A DNA stretch of 45,165 bases, taken from CAZEBW01 sp964510205. GTDB taxonomy: Bacteria; Chloroflexota; Anaerolineae; VGOG01. Made by a program: the position numbers and the translations under genes. This document shows positions 7,604 to 15,492 of the stretch, in pieces. The DNA is taken from positions 1 through 45,165 of the forward strand of contig CAZEBW010000026.1 in NCBI GenBank assembly GCA_964510205.1, read 5' to 3'. Position 1 is the first letter of the stretch. Each line of letters begins with the position of its first letter. The notes beneath the pieces were generated by a model, which was not told the origin of the DNA, made no database searches, and saw only the letters and a program-made list of their open reading frames with translations.

Positions 7604-8551
7604 CTATTCAGTGAATTTTAAAGTCTTCATCATCTCTCGATAACGGGCCTGGGCCTGCTCGACGGTCACGGCCTTGAAGGTGACGACGCTGTCCCCTGGT
7701 GTGCATTGGGCCAGCAGGGGGATGTCCGCGCCGATGACGACGGCGATCTTAGGGTATCCCCCCGTGGTCTGGCGGTCGGCCATCATGACGATGGGCTGTT
7801 CGTCAGCAGGCACCTGCACCGCTCCCAACACAATCCCATCGGAGATGATGTCCGCCGACCCGTGGTGGGCTATCTGCGGGCCTTGCAGACGATAGCCCAT
7901 CCGATCCGAGGTGGAACTGACCTCGTATTCGCTCGACAGGAAAGTCGTTATCCCCTCCTCGGTGAAATGGTCATCCTGCGGACCGAGGACGACGCGCACC
8001 TCTGGCCTGTCACTGTAGCTGGGGATGCGATCTGGCGGAAACGCTTTGCCCGCCAAACTGGGCAGGTCAAAGGCGGTCTGGCCGATGGGCACGAGATCGC
8101 CTTCGCGCAGGGCGCGTCCCTGGAATCCACCGAAGCCGCCCCTCAGGTAGGTGGACTTCGAGCCCAGGACGGCAGGCACATCAATTCCCCCCGCCACCGC
8201 CAGATAGGCCCAACAGACCCGCTTCTGATCGCCCAACTCGATGGTCCAGCCCCGGCGCACGAAAACGGCCATCCAAGCGGGAAGCGAGCGCGCGTTCACC
8301 TGGAAACTCAAAGCCGCGCCCGTGACGGCGATCAGGCAACTTTCGGTGGCACGAATGGCGACAGCCGTCGGTCCCGCCACGCTGATCTCCAAAGCCGCCG
8401 CCTCCGGGCTGTTGCCCACTAGGGCGTTGGCCGCCTGCAAGGCAAAAGCGTCCATCGCACCCGCCACCGGCACGCCGTAGCGCTGGTAGCCATAGCGTCC
8501 CCAGTCTTGGACGGTGGTCAGCATCCCGCCGTCCAGAATCTCAAGCGCCAC
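7604..8551 (-). CDS. pxpC: 5-oxoprolinase subunit C (biotin-dependent carboxyltransferase family)
   Basis: PxpC/KipA-type subunit of the bacterial 5-oxoprolinase, 315 residues, which hydrolyses 5-oxoproline to glutamate with ATP together with PxpA and PxpB. The N terminus (ILDGGMLTTVQDWGRYGYQ.GVPVAGAMD) and the later DRMGYRLQG and GGYPKIA segments are family signatures. A GTG start at 8551 is chosen: it has GGAGGA just before it, it restores the family N terminus, and it overlaps the end of pxpB by 11 nt. The stop codon lies at the border of a repeat element. Confidence 0.92.
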   Translation of the reverse strand: MALEILDGGMLTTVQDWGRYGYQRYGVPVAGAMDAFALQAANALVGNSPEAAALEISVAGPTAVAIRATESCLIAVTGAALSFQVNARSLPAWMAVFVRRGWTIELGDQKRVCWAYLAVAGGIDVPAVLGSKSTYLRGGFGGFQGRALREGDLVPIGQTAFDLPSLAGKAFPPDRIPSYSDRPEVRVVLGPQDDHFTEEGITTFLSSEYEVSSTSDRMGYRLQGPQIAHHGSADIISDGIVLGAVQVPADEQPIVMMADRQTTGGYPKIAVVIGADIPLLAQCTPGDSVVTFKAVTVEQAQARYREMMKTLKFTE

Positions 8552-9218
8552 CTCGCTCCTCCTCCGAGACGGGTACAAAGCGCACTTCGTCCCCCGCTCG
8601 CAGCAGAGTGGGCGGGTCGCCCCGCGGATCGAAAAGCTCCAGAGGCGTCCTGCCGATCAAGCGCCATCCGCCGGGGGTGGCGATAGGGTAAACGCCCGTC
8701 TGCTGCCCAGCGATGCCCACCGAGCCGGCGGGCACCAGGGTGCGAGGCGTCTCCAGCCTGGGGGCGGCGATGGCCTCCGGCATCCCGCCCAGATAGGCGA
8801 AGCCGGGCGTGAAGCCCAGCATGTAGACGGTGTAAGCCGCACCCGAATGGAGCGCGATCACTTCTTGAACCGAGAGGCCATTGTGCTGGGCCACGAACTC
8901 GATATCTGGGCCGAACTCCCCTCCGTAAACCACTGGGATCTCAACCACCCTGGCCTGGAGCGATGGCTTCCGCTCACACTCCTGCAAGACGTCCGATACA
9001 AAAGCCACGACCTCGTCGCAGGAGAGGCGGAGGGGGTCGTAGTGAAGCAGGAGCGAGCGGTAGGTGGGAACAGCCTCGATCAGACCGGGGAGGCGGTTTT
9101 TCTCCAGGGCCTCGGCCAGGGCGTGAACTCTGTGGTTCACCTCCTGGCTGATCTCGTCGCCGAATTCGACGACTAAGGCCGAGTCGCCGGCCAAGAGTAG
9201 GCGAGGCTCATCGTACAT
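8541..9218 (-). CDS. pxpB: 5-oxoprolinase subunit B
   Basis: PxpB/KipI-type subunit, 225 residues, in the order A-B-C usual for 5-oxoprolinase operons. Seen: GDSALVVEFGD near the N terminus, HNGLSVQEVIALHSG, and the LGFTPGFAYLGG and TPGGWRLIGRTP segments typical of the family. The ATG shares its A with the pxpA stop (TGATG), which indicates coupling. It acts with PxpC on ATP-dependent opening of 5-oxoproline. Confidence 0.93.
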   Translation of the reverse strand: MYDEPRLLLAGDSALVVEFGDEISQEVNHRVHALAEALEKNRLPGLIEAVPTYRSLLLHYDPLRLSCDEVVAFVSDVLQECERKPSLQARVVEIPVVYGGEFGPDIEFVAQHNGLSVQEVIALHSGAAYTVYMLGFTPGFAYLGGMPEAIAAPRLETPRTLVPAGSVGIAGQQTGVYPIATPGGWRLIGRTPLELFDPRGDPPTLLRAGDEVRFVPVSEEERGGA

Positions 9219-9982
9219 CAGAGAAAGCTCCCCATCGGTTTCACTTCAATTCCGGCCGTCTCCAGCGCGTCCCTGATGGTTTGGGCGATTTGGACAGCCG
9301 TGGGCGTGTCGCCGTGGACGCAGATGGTGTCCACCTGAAGGGCCATCTCCTCGCCCGTGTGGGCCACGACCACGCCATCCCGCACCATGCTCACCGCCCG
9401 TTCCGCCGCCGCCTGCGGATCGTGAATCACGGCGCCGGGCTCCTTCCTGGATTGCAGCGTCCCGTCGGAGTTGTAGGCCCGGTCGGCGAAGCCCTCCCCA
9501 GCAGCACGGAGGCCGGCCTCCGCCGCCGCCTCGATCATGGCCGAGCCGGCCAGACAAACCACGATGAGGTCATCGCTGAAGCGTGCGATGCCGCGAACGA
9601 TGGCCCTGGCCAGTTCCCTGTCTTGGGCAGCCATGTTGTACAGGGCACCGTGGGGTTTCACGTGCACCAGGCCCACCCCAGCCGCGCGGGCGAAGGCGGC
9701 CAGTGCTCCTACCTGGTACAGCACGTCGTTCTCGATTTCCTCAGGTGCGAGCTGCATGGTGCGGCGGCCAAAGCCCATCAGGTCAGGAAAGCTGGGATGA
9801 GCGCCGACGCCCACTCCGTGCTTCGCCGCCAGGCGAACCGTTCTGTCCATCACCAGCGGATCTCCCGCGTGGTAGCCGCAGGCGATGTTGGCCGAGGTGA
9901 TAAAGGGCATCAGCGCCTCATCTGCGCCGATGCGATACCTTCCAAAACTCTCGCCCAGGTCGCAGTTGAGGTCAACCTGCAC
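9218..9982 (-). CDS. pxpA: 5-oxoprolinase subunit A (LamB/YcsF family)
   Basis: PxpA, 254 residues, starting with the family signature VDLNCDLGESFG and carrying IACGYHAGDP and HVKPHGALYN. A GTG start at 9982 with GAGGTGA before it is the best choice. Only 6 nt separate it from the stop of the toxin gene, so the toxin-antitoxin pair and pxpABC look co-transcribed. Function is well established for the family; no exception is visible in the motifs. Confidence 0.93.
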   Translation of the reverse strand: MQVDLNCDLGESFGRYRIGADEALMPFITSANIACGYHAGDPLVMDRTVRLAAKHGVGVGAHPSFPDLMGFGRRTMQLAPEEIENDVLYQVGALAAFARAAGVGLVHVKPHGALYNMAAQDRELARAIVRGIARFSDDLIVVCLAGSAMIEAAAEAGLRAAGEGFADRAYNSDGTLQSRKEPGAVIHDPQAAAERAVSMVRDGVVVAHTGEEMALQVDTICVHGDTPTAVQIAQTIRDALETAGIEVKPMGSFL

Positions 9983-9988
9983 GATATT

Positions 9989-10504
9989 TCACCTCATCTC
10001 TTGCTTCGGGGAAACATGGTTGGCTTCCCCCGCGAGCCTTAGCACCTCTTCATAGACACGCTTACTTATTCTAAATCCTTTCGTCCTAAGCTTGTCCATT
10101 TCTGGCCTCACGTTCTCTAGTAAGCCTATTTCCTTCGCCTTCAAGAGTATGCCCAAAGTCCCGATTCTGTCAATTCCCAGGGCTTCCAACTTCCTCCTAG
10201 CCACCCTCTCATCCATTAAAACCCAATTCGCCTCGATTTCTCTGGCCAAAACGACGCTCTCGCTTTCCCCCTTATCGAGTTCATCCTGGAGAACTTCAAC
10301 TGCCAATTTGTCCTTCACTTCGACAATTTCTATCCACGTCGCTTCATTTACCTCCCTTGCTCCCGCCCGTCCCCTTCCCTCAAGCACTACCTCTTCGTAA
10401 ACGCCCACAGGGATGTGGATTTTGCCGAAGATCTCTTTCAACAGGTAGAATCTATCTGCCTTGGCTAAGCCGATCAAGGGAGTGGCGTTGGCTACGACAA
10501 TCAT
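9989..10504 (-). CDS. DUF3368 PIN-like toxin
   Basis: A 171-residue DUF3368-family protein, a PIN-like ribonuclease fold that normally pairs with a UPF0175 antitoxin. It begins VVANATPLIGLAK, keeps acidic residues typical of the fold (ELDKGESESVVLA; LMDERVARR) and ends with the family's helical tail. Its ATG overlaps the antitoxin stop (ATGA, 10501-10504). The region is more AT-rich than its neighbours by eye, consistent with arrival by transfer. RNase activity is inferred from the family, not shown. Confidence 0.85.
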   Translation of the reverse strand: MIVVANATPLIGLAKADRFYLLKEIFGKIHIPVGVYEEVVLEGRGRAGAREVNEATWIEIVEVKDKLAVEVLQDELDKGESESVVLAREIEANWVLMDERVARRKLEALGIDRIGTLGILLKAKEIGLLENVRPEMDKLRTKGFRISKRVYEEVLRLAGEANHVSPKQEMR

Positions 10505-10785
10505 CGTTGCTCCTTGACCGGCTTCAGCTTACGAACAGCTTTGAACTCCTCTTCTAACTCCTCTGTCGAATAATCAAAATAGGCTATCCCCTCCACGTCC
10601 AGCAAGTCCAGGAATTCCCTCCGGCTGAGGCCTAATAGACTCCCTGCCTTTCCTGAGGATATCCTGCCCTCTCTGAACAGGGAGATCACCATCCACTTTT
10701 TGATCTTCCTTTGCACTTCCTCTTTCCCTACACCGAACGAGAACAGAACCTCTGGTATTGACACTTGCATCACAACCGTTCTCAT
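10501..10785 (-). CDS. UPF0175 family antitoxin
   Basis: A 94-residue UPF0175 protein with a predicted DNA-binding helix-turn-helix (FREGRISSGKAGSLLGLSR, about residues 37-55) and an acidic C terminus that would contact the toxin. TAGGAGG lies upstream of the ATG. It is immediately followed by the DUF3368 gene with a 4-nt overlap, the standard order for this toxin-antitoxin type. It likely represses its own promoter. It starts 23 nt after the HIT gene, so it sits within the sucC-led transcript. Confidence 0.85.
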   Translation of the reverse strand: MRTVVMQVSIPEVLFSFGVGKEEVQRKIKKWMVISLFREGRISSGKAGSLLGLSRREFLDLLDVEGIAYFDYSTEELEEEFKAVRKLKPVKEQR

Positions 10786-10808
10786 GCCTTAGCACCTCCT
10801 ATCTTGGT

Positions 10809-11240
10809 TCAAGTTCTTTCTGTCGCCACCTGGCTACGGATCCTAGCCGCCGCCTCCTCAATGGACGTGGTTCTTCGCACCTCCGGTGGCCGGGCCAGGC
10901 GGAGGCCATCGCCGTACCAGCGAGGGATGATGTGCATGTGGAAGTGGAAGATCTCCTGGCTCGCCGCACGCTCGTTGCTCTGGACCAGGTTCATCCCGTC
11001 GGGCTGCAGCGCGCTCTTGATCGCCCTGGCCAGCCGCACCGTTGTCTCCATCACCGCTGCCGCCGTCTCGTCGTCCAGCCCGTAAATGTCGCGCACGTGC
11101 CGCTTGGGGATGATCAGCGTGTGGCCTGGATTGGCTGGGTTGATGTCCATGAAGGCCAGCGTCTCCTCGTCCTCGAAGACCACCTCGGCGGGAGCCAGAC
11201 CGTCAATGATGTCACAGAAGATGCAGTCGCTGCGACTCAT
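10809..11240 (-). CDS. HIT family nucleotide hydrolase
   Basis: A 143-residue histidine-triad protein. The catalytic HxHxH signature is at 99-103 (HFHMH followed by IIPRW), NPGHTLIIPKRH is at 36-48, and Cys 6 and Cys 9 form the zinc pair seen in many bacterial members. Such proteins cleave nucleoside phosphoramidates or dinucleotide polyphosphates; the exact substrate cannot be read from sequence. Its ATG overlaps the sucC stop by 4 nt, so it is translated from the same message as sucC. Confidence 0.9.
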   Translation of the reverse strand: MSRSDCIFCDIIDGLAPAEVVFEDEETLAFMDINPANPGHTLIIPKRHVRDIYGLDDETAAAVMETTVRLARAIKSALQPDGMNLVQSNERAASQEIFHFHMHIIPRWYGDGLRLARPPEVRRTTSIEEAAARIRSQVATERT

Positions 11241-12397
11241 CCTGCCTCCGTTGTTCGCTCTCCATACGCAGACGCGGCAGCCACCGCTTTCTGAGCTGCC
11301 TCTTCCAGAGTCGCGGCGGTGACCATCTGCGCCTCAGCCAGCAGGCGGCGGCCCTCCTCCTCGTTGGTGCCCACTAGGCGGGCCACCAGGGGCACGTCGG
11401 TCTCCACCTCTTCCAGCGCGGTCAGGATGCCTCTGGCCACCTCGTCGCAGCGGGTGATGCCCCCAAAGATGTTGAACAGCACAGCCTGGACATTTTCGTC
11501 GGAAAGGATGAGGCGCAAGGCGCCTGCCACTTTGTCGGCCTTGGCCCCGCCGCCGATGTCCAGGAAGTTGGCCGGCGCGCCGCCGTAGAACTTGGTGAGG
11601 TCCATGGTGGCCATGGCCAGCCCCGCCCCGTTGACCATGCAGCCAATGGTGCCGTCGAGCTGCACGTAGCTGATGCCGTAGCCCCGCGCCTCGCGCTCCG
11701 CTGCGGTCTCTTCTTCCAGGCTGCGCATCTCGGCCAGCCCTGGATGGCGGAAGAGAGCGTTGTCATCCAAAATCATCTTGGCGTCCACGGCCAGCAGCTT
11801 CCCGTCGCCAGTGACGACCAGCGGATTGATCTCCGCCAGGGAGGCATCGCTCTTGGTGAAAGCAAGGTACAGCTCTTGGGCTACCTTCAGGAAGCCCCGT
11901 ATCAAACCTCCGTCCAGACCGATGCCGTAGGCTGCCTCACGGATTTGATAACTCTGCAAGCCCAGGAAGGGATCAATGGCCGTCTTGATGATCTTCTCCG
12001 GAGTCTGGCGGGCCACCTCCTCGATCTCCACGCCGCCCTCGGACGAAGCCATCATCACCGTCCTCTTGGCGGCGCGGTCAATGACCATGCCCAAGTAGAT
12101 CTCGCTGGCAATGTCGGCCGCCCCCTCCACCAGAACACTTCTGACCGGCAGGCCTTTCAAATCCATGTTCAGGATTTGAGCGGCGACGGCCTCCGCTTCA
12201 TCTGGCGTCTCGGCCAGCTTGATGCCGCCTGCCTTACCCCGTCCGCCTACCAACACCTGAGCTTTCACGACTACCGGCGTGCCCAGGCGCTTAGCGATCT
12301 CGCGCGCCTGTTGGGGCGTGGCGGCTACGCCACCCTCCGGCACAGGCACGCCGTACTGGGCGAAGATGCGTTTGGACTGATATTCCTGAAGTTTCAA
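11237..12397 (-). CDS. sucC: Succinate-CoA ligase beta subunit
   Basis: ADP-forming succinyl-CoA synthetase beta subunit, 386 residues. The ATP-grasp region (GGRGKAGGI, EINPLV) comes first and the CoA-ligase region (NGAGLAMATMD, FNIFGGITRCD) last. A TTG start at 12397 is chosen: it gives the family N terminus LKLQEYQSK and has GAGGAGG five bases before it. An ATG at 12427 is in frame but would add an unmatched leader. A promoter lies about 50 nt upstream. It heads the transcript sucC-HIT-antitoxin-toxin-pxpABC. Confidence 0.94.
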   Translation of the reverse strand: MKLQEYQSKRIFAQYGVPVPEGGVAATPQQAREIAKRLGTPVVVKAQVLVGGRGKAGGIKLAETPDEAEAVAAQILNMDLKGLPVRSVLVEGAADIASEIYLGMVIDRAAKRTVMMASSEGGVEIEEVARQTPEKIIKTAIDPFLGLQSYQIREAAYGIGLDGGLIRGFLKVAQELYLAFTKSDASLAEINPLVVTGDGKLLAVDAKMILDDNALFRHPGLAEMRSLEEETAAEREARGYGISYVQLDGTIGCMVNGAGLAMATMDLTKFYGGAPANFLDIGGGAKADKVAGALRLILSDENVQAVLFNIFGGITRCDEVARGILTALEEVETDVPLVARLVGTNEEEGRRLLAEAQMVTAATLEEAAQKAVAAASAYGERTTEAG

Positions 12398-12450
12398 TTG
12401 ACCCTCCTCAAAATAAAGCCCCGCCATCGGCAGGACCGAAAATCAACCCC

Positions 12451-12478
12451 ATTATACCATACTTGCCAGATTGTTCAA
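12451..12478 (-). promoter_or_regulatory. Promoter of sucC
   Basis: Minus strand: TTGAAC (12478-12473), 16-nt spacer, TATAAT (12456-12451), with TGG directly before the -10 box (extended -10). Start of transcription is expected near 12444, about 47 nt before the TTG start. Confidence 0.7.
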
Positions 12479-12485
12479 GTTTGCC

Positions 12486-12519
12486 AGGTGCGACGCGCTT
12501 ATCGAAGTGCGCTGCGCCT
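12486..12519. repeat. Imperfect palindrome between sucC and the GT39 relic
   Basis: AGGTGCGACGCGCTT and AAGTGCGCTGCGCCT are roughly reverse complementary (11 of 15) around a 4-nt centre. It lies where the truncated GT39 relic loses similarity. It may be a dispersed element, but only one copy is seen here. Confidence 0.45.
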
Positions 12520-13369
12520 TGACGGGAAGAGCACTTCTGTGGGAAGGGTCTCCGACGATCTACCTGGCGGCGTCCAGAAAAGTCGCATCTCAGAGTAGTG
12601 CTTGGTGTTGCTGTAGGGGATGGCCACGATGGTACGCGCCTCCAGCGCCGCCTCCCCCGCGTCGTACCACACGCCATAGGGCATCTCCGCCAGCCGATAG
12701 CTTCGCATGAAGGCAGCCACAGCGACGATAAGCCCCAACAAGAGCCATTCAACCCTGGACGAGAGGAATGGCTTTCTCGGCGCCGTGGGCTTGAACCTCG
12801 CCCCCACTGTCCAGACTCCAGGAGGCGGAGAAGAACAGGAGCAGGCTGAGGCCGTTGGCAAAAAGCGCCACTTTGGGGTCGAAGTCCCGCCACCAGGCAA
12901 CCAGAGCCAGGAGTGCACTGGCAACGGCCAACAGCAGCAGGAGGCCTTCAGTGGCCGTGATCCGACTGTCCATCCCACCAACTGGCCCCTGGACTGATTC
13001 ATCCTCTTGCTCTTGCCCAAAAGCCCCACCCAGGAACACGATCGAGAGAAAGCAGCAAGCCACAGCCAGGAGAAAACGCTCCCCTTGAGTCAGATAGAAG
13101 TAAGCCAGGGAGCCGAGGAGCAGCCCTACCAGGGCCAGGAGAGCCCTTCTCAAAATCCTCTTCCTCTCGCCGCAAAGGGGTTTAGCGAAAGCGAGGATGA
13201 AGAGGACCAAACTACCGAGGAAGAGGTAGGGGGCAGTTGCGAGGTAGGCGGATTTCGCCCAAGCCAGGTTTTTGGTCGCGATGCAACTCTGAGCCGGGGC
13301 GGCTAGGAAGAGGGCGGCGGTGGATAGGATCAATGATCTCATCATCTCGCAGTGCCGGGGACCCTCCAC
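12499..13369 (-). pseudogene. Frameshifted 5' fragment of a GT39-type membrane glycosyltransferase
   Basis: Two overlapping minus-strand frames together resemble the N-terminal part of the large protein at 15493-19143. Frame 1 (13369 to about 12790) encodes several hydrophobic helices; after a frameshift near 12790 a second frame continues VEWLLLGLIVAVAAFMRSYRLAEMPYGVWYDAGEAALEA, split here as two parts of one segment, matching the LPFGVWYDEAVNGLEA region of the neighbour. Similarity stops near 12600 and no C-terminal part follows. It reads as a duplicated copy that lost its 3' end and its frame. A sequencing error could explain the shift but not the missing remainder. Confidence 0.7.
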
Positions 13370-13409
13370 TCGATGCCTCTGCAGCCAACTGAAGTCCTAG
13401 GCCCAAACC

Positions 13410-15473
13410 TCAAGGTTCCTCCACCGACCCGGCCTCTCCAGGCACTACGTACTCCGTATAGATAACCCGACCCAGTGGATCGCGCAACTCACGGTATTCC
13501 CCTTCTGGATACTTGGCTAGGATCTCTGGAAGTCTGTGCCCGCTGATAGGCAGCATGAAAAACACAGCGCCCTTGCCACCGAGATCGGAGGGTAGCGGAT
13601 CTTCGCGTAGAATATTCTCTTTCTCGACATCGCGCGCAATGAATCGAATCACTCCATGTTCCACGAACAACGCGGGATCACCCAGCAAATAGAATTTGTA
13701 GCCCCCATCCCGGCGAACCATCTCCTGCGCGATTTCCATGGCATTCCGGTTTGGCGCTTTCTGAGCGTACTCCTCAAAGTATAGAGTGTAGTTTAGGTTC
13801 AAAGTTATGGCGGCGAGGACCAAGAGTGTTGAAACAGAAACAATATTCAGGCGCACACGCAGCAGGCGCACGAGCAAGTCCCGCGCCTGAGCTAGAAACG
13901 CACCACCGAAGACAGGCACAGCGGGGACAGCGAGGAGCAGCCGGGGAGCATTAGGAGGATCATTGGTCAAGATTCCTCCCACAACCACCACAGCCCAGAA
14001 CCAACTCAGCAGGCAAAACTGGCCAAATCCCGTAGCACTCACCAATACTACCCCCATCCCCAGCCAGAATAGCAGAGCAGTAACCCCATCAAAGGCGGGA
14101 ATGTCCCTGAAGTAGAAAGCTGTCGCATCGCCCTCACGGACAAAGAATGACAGATTCCTCTGCACCTGAAAGCGTAGGAGAGCCAGGTAGTCCTTAATCC
14201 CGGGTTTATCGGTGCCCAATACGTGTCTGAAGTTCTTCTCACTAAATGCGAAGACTCCAGACATCCGACCAGTAAAGGCATCGCGATTCGTGGCGTACCA
14301 CAGAGCAAGTGGAGAAAAAGCGAGCCAGAAGGCCAGGATACAAATAGCGACCTGCTTGAAGGAAGCACGTCTCTCCACCAAGAGAAAGGTCAGAGCTATC
14401 AGCATGATTGGAGGGACGATCCGAGACCCGTAATAAAAATACAGGCTGTACCCCCCCGTTAGACCAGCCATAGCGTAGAGCAAGGTCGAGCGCCTTTGGC
14501 GAGCAGCGGTAAGCAGAAGAAGGACCAAGGTTACACCAAAAGCGGACTGAATGTTGTTAAGAGCTAGACGACTGAAATGAATATGGAGGTGGGACACAGC
14601 CAGGAGAAAGGCACTAGCTGTCGCCGCAAAGCGTCCAAACCAAGTGCGTACCAAGAGATAGAGCACGGGCACTGACAGGGCCCCTGTGATGGCCGAGAGC
14701 ATCCGTAGGCCCACCTGACTCTTCCCGAAGAGAGCCATGGAGAGAGCCTGCCAGTAATGGAACATCGTCGGATGGGCCAGCCAGAAAGTCGTAAAAGGCG
14801 GCACCCGGAATGTCCCCTCGAGAATCCCCAAGGCCATCACCCCCATCTCCCCTTCATCGCCATGCATCATCGGTGGATAGTACTGGAGGTCCACTGCCCG
14901 CAAGAGGTAGGCCAATCCAGCAAGGCCCAGAATCAAGGACATTTCGAGGGCAAAGGCAGGCGACAACCTGCTCTTGAAGTTGTCAATAGCCTCCCTAAGA
15001 GCTTCTGGCGACGCTCGGTCCTCGAAACCGGCAGTGAGGAGCAATGTGACGATACTCACCAACCACAAGATGACGGCCCAACCGGTGTTTTCGTTCCTTC
15101 GCAACATCAGCAAGGTGCCGATGTTCTGTGCGATGGCAAGGGACAACAGCGCAACCCCACAGCGTCCCCTTGCTGTGATAGCATACCAGACAGCACCGAA
15201 TCCATCAACTTCCTCGCCCACGCCCCCCATTTCCTCCACACGCCAGAAGGCTAACGCTACCAAGGCCGTCATGATTACCAACAGACATAGGCCGACAACA
15301 GGCGACCTAGGTGCTCTGGCATAGCCCAATACGCCCAAAGTGACGCCTGCCAGCAAAAGGACTACTCGCAGGCTCAGCGACGGAGAAGGAAGGAAGCGGC
15401 GCTTGGGTCTGTGATTGGCATCCTCTTGGACGTTGGTGCTACTGGGCTCCGCGGATAGAAAAAAGCATAACAT
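13410..15473 (-). CDS. GT39/ArnT-like membrane glycosyltransferase
   Basis: A 687-residue polytopic membrane protein of the GT-C type. A first set of helices (about 34-150) precedes the core, whose first periplasmic loop has the acidic signature MMHGDEGEMG (202-211), the place of the catalytic Asp in GT39/ArnT enzymes. It would move a sugar from a polyprenyl-phosphate carrier on the outer face of the membrane. The C-terminal 150 residues are soluble. The start ATG at 15473 lacks a clear ribosome-binding site, and a later start around residue 30 is possible. It lies 20 nt downstream of the GT39-PA14-NHL gene on the same strand. Acceptor and donor are unknown. Confidence 0.8.
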   Translation of the reverse strand: MLCFFLSAEPSSTNVQEDANHRPKRRFLPSPSLSLRVVLLLAGVTLGVLGYARAPRSPVVGLCLLVIMTALVALAFWRVEEMGGVGEEVDGFGAVWYAITARGRCGVALLSLAIAQNIGTLLMLRRNENTGWAVILWLVSIVTLLLTAGFEDRASPEALREAIDNFKSRLSPAFALEMSLILGLAGLAYLLRAVDLQYYPPMMHGDEGEMGVMALGILEGTFRVPPFTTFWLAHPTMFHYWQALSMALFGKSQVGLRMLSAITGALSVPVLYLLVRTWFGRFAATASAFLLAVSHLHIHFSRLALNNIQSAFGVTLVLLLLTAARQRRSTLLYAMAGLTGGYSLYFYYGSRIVPPIMLIALTFLLVERRASFKQVAICILAFWLAFSPLALWYATNRDAFTGRMSGVFAFSEKNFRHVLGTDKPGIKDYLALLRFQVQRNLSFFVREGDATAFYFRDIPAFDGVTALLFWLGMGVVLVSATGFGQFCLLSWFWAVVVVGGILTNDPPNAPRLLLAVPAVPVFGGAFLAQARDLLVRLLRVRLNIVSVSTLLVLAAITLNLNYTLYFEEYAQKAPNRNAMEIAQEMVRRDGGYKFYLLGDPALFVEHGVIRFIARDVEKENILREDPLPSDLGGKGAVFFMLPISGHRLPEILAKYPEGEYRELRDPLGRVIYTEYVVPGEAGSVEEP

Positions 15474-15492
15474 AGTGGAGTTTTTCGTGCTA

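Noticed and set aside
12408..12893. A 161-codon minus-strand frame overlapping the GT39 relic
   Set aside because: It is Arg/Ser/Trp-rich, does not match the paralogue, and is best explained as an off-frame reading of the relic and the sucC leader.
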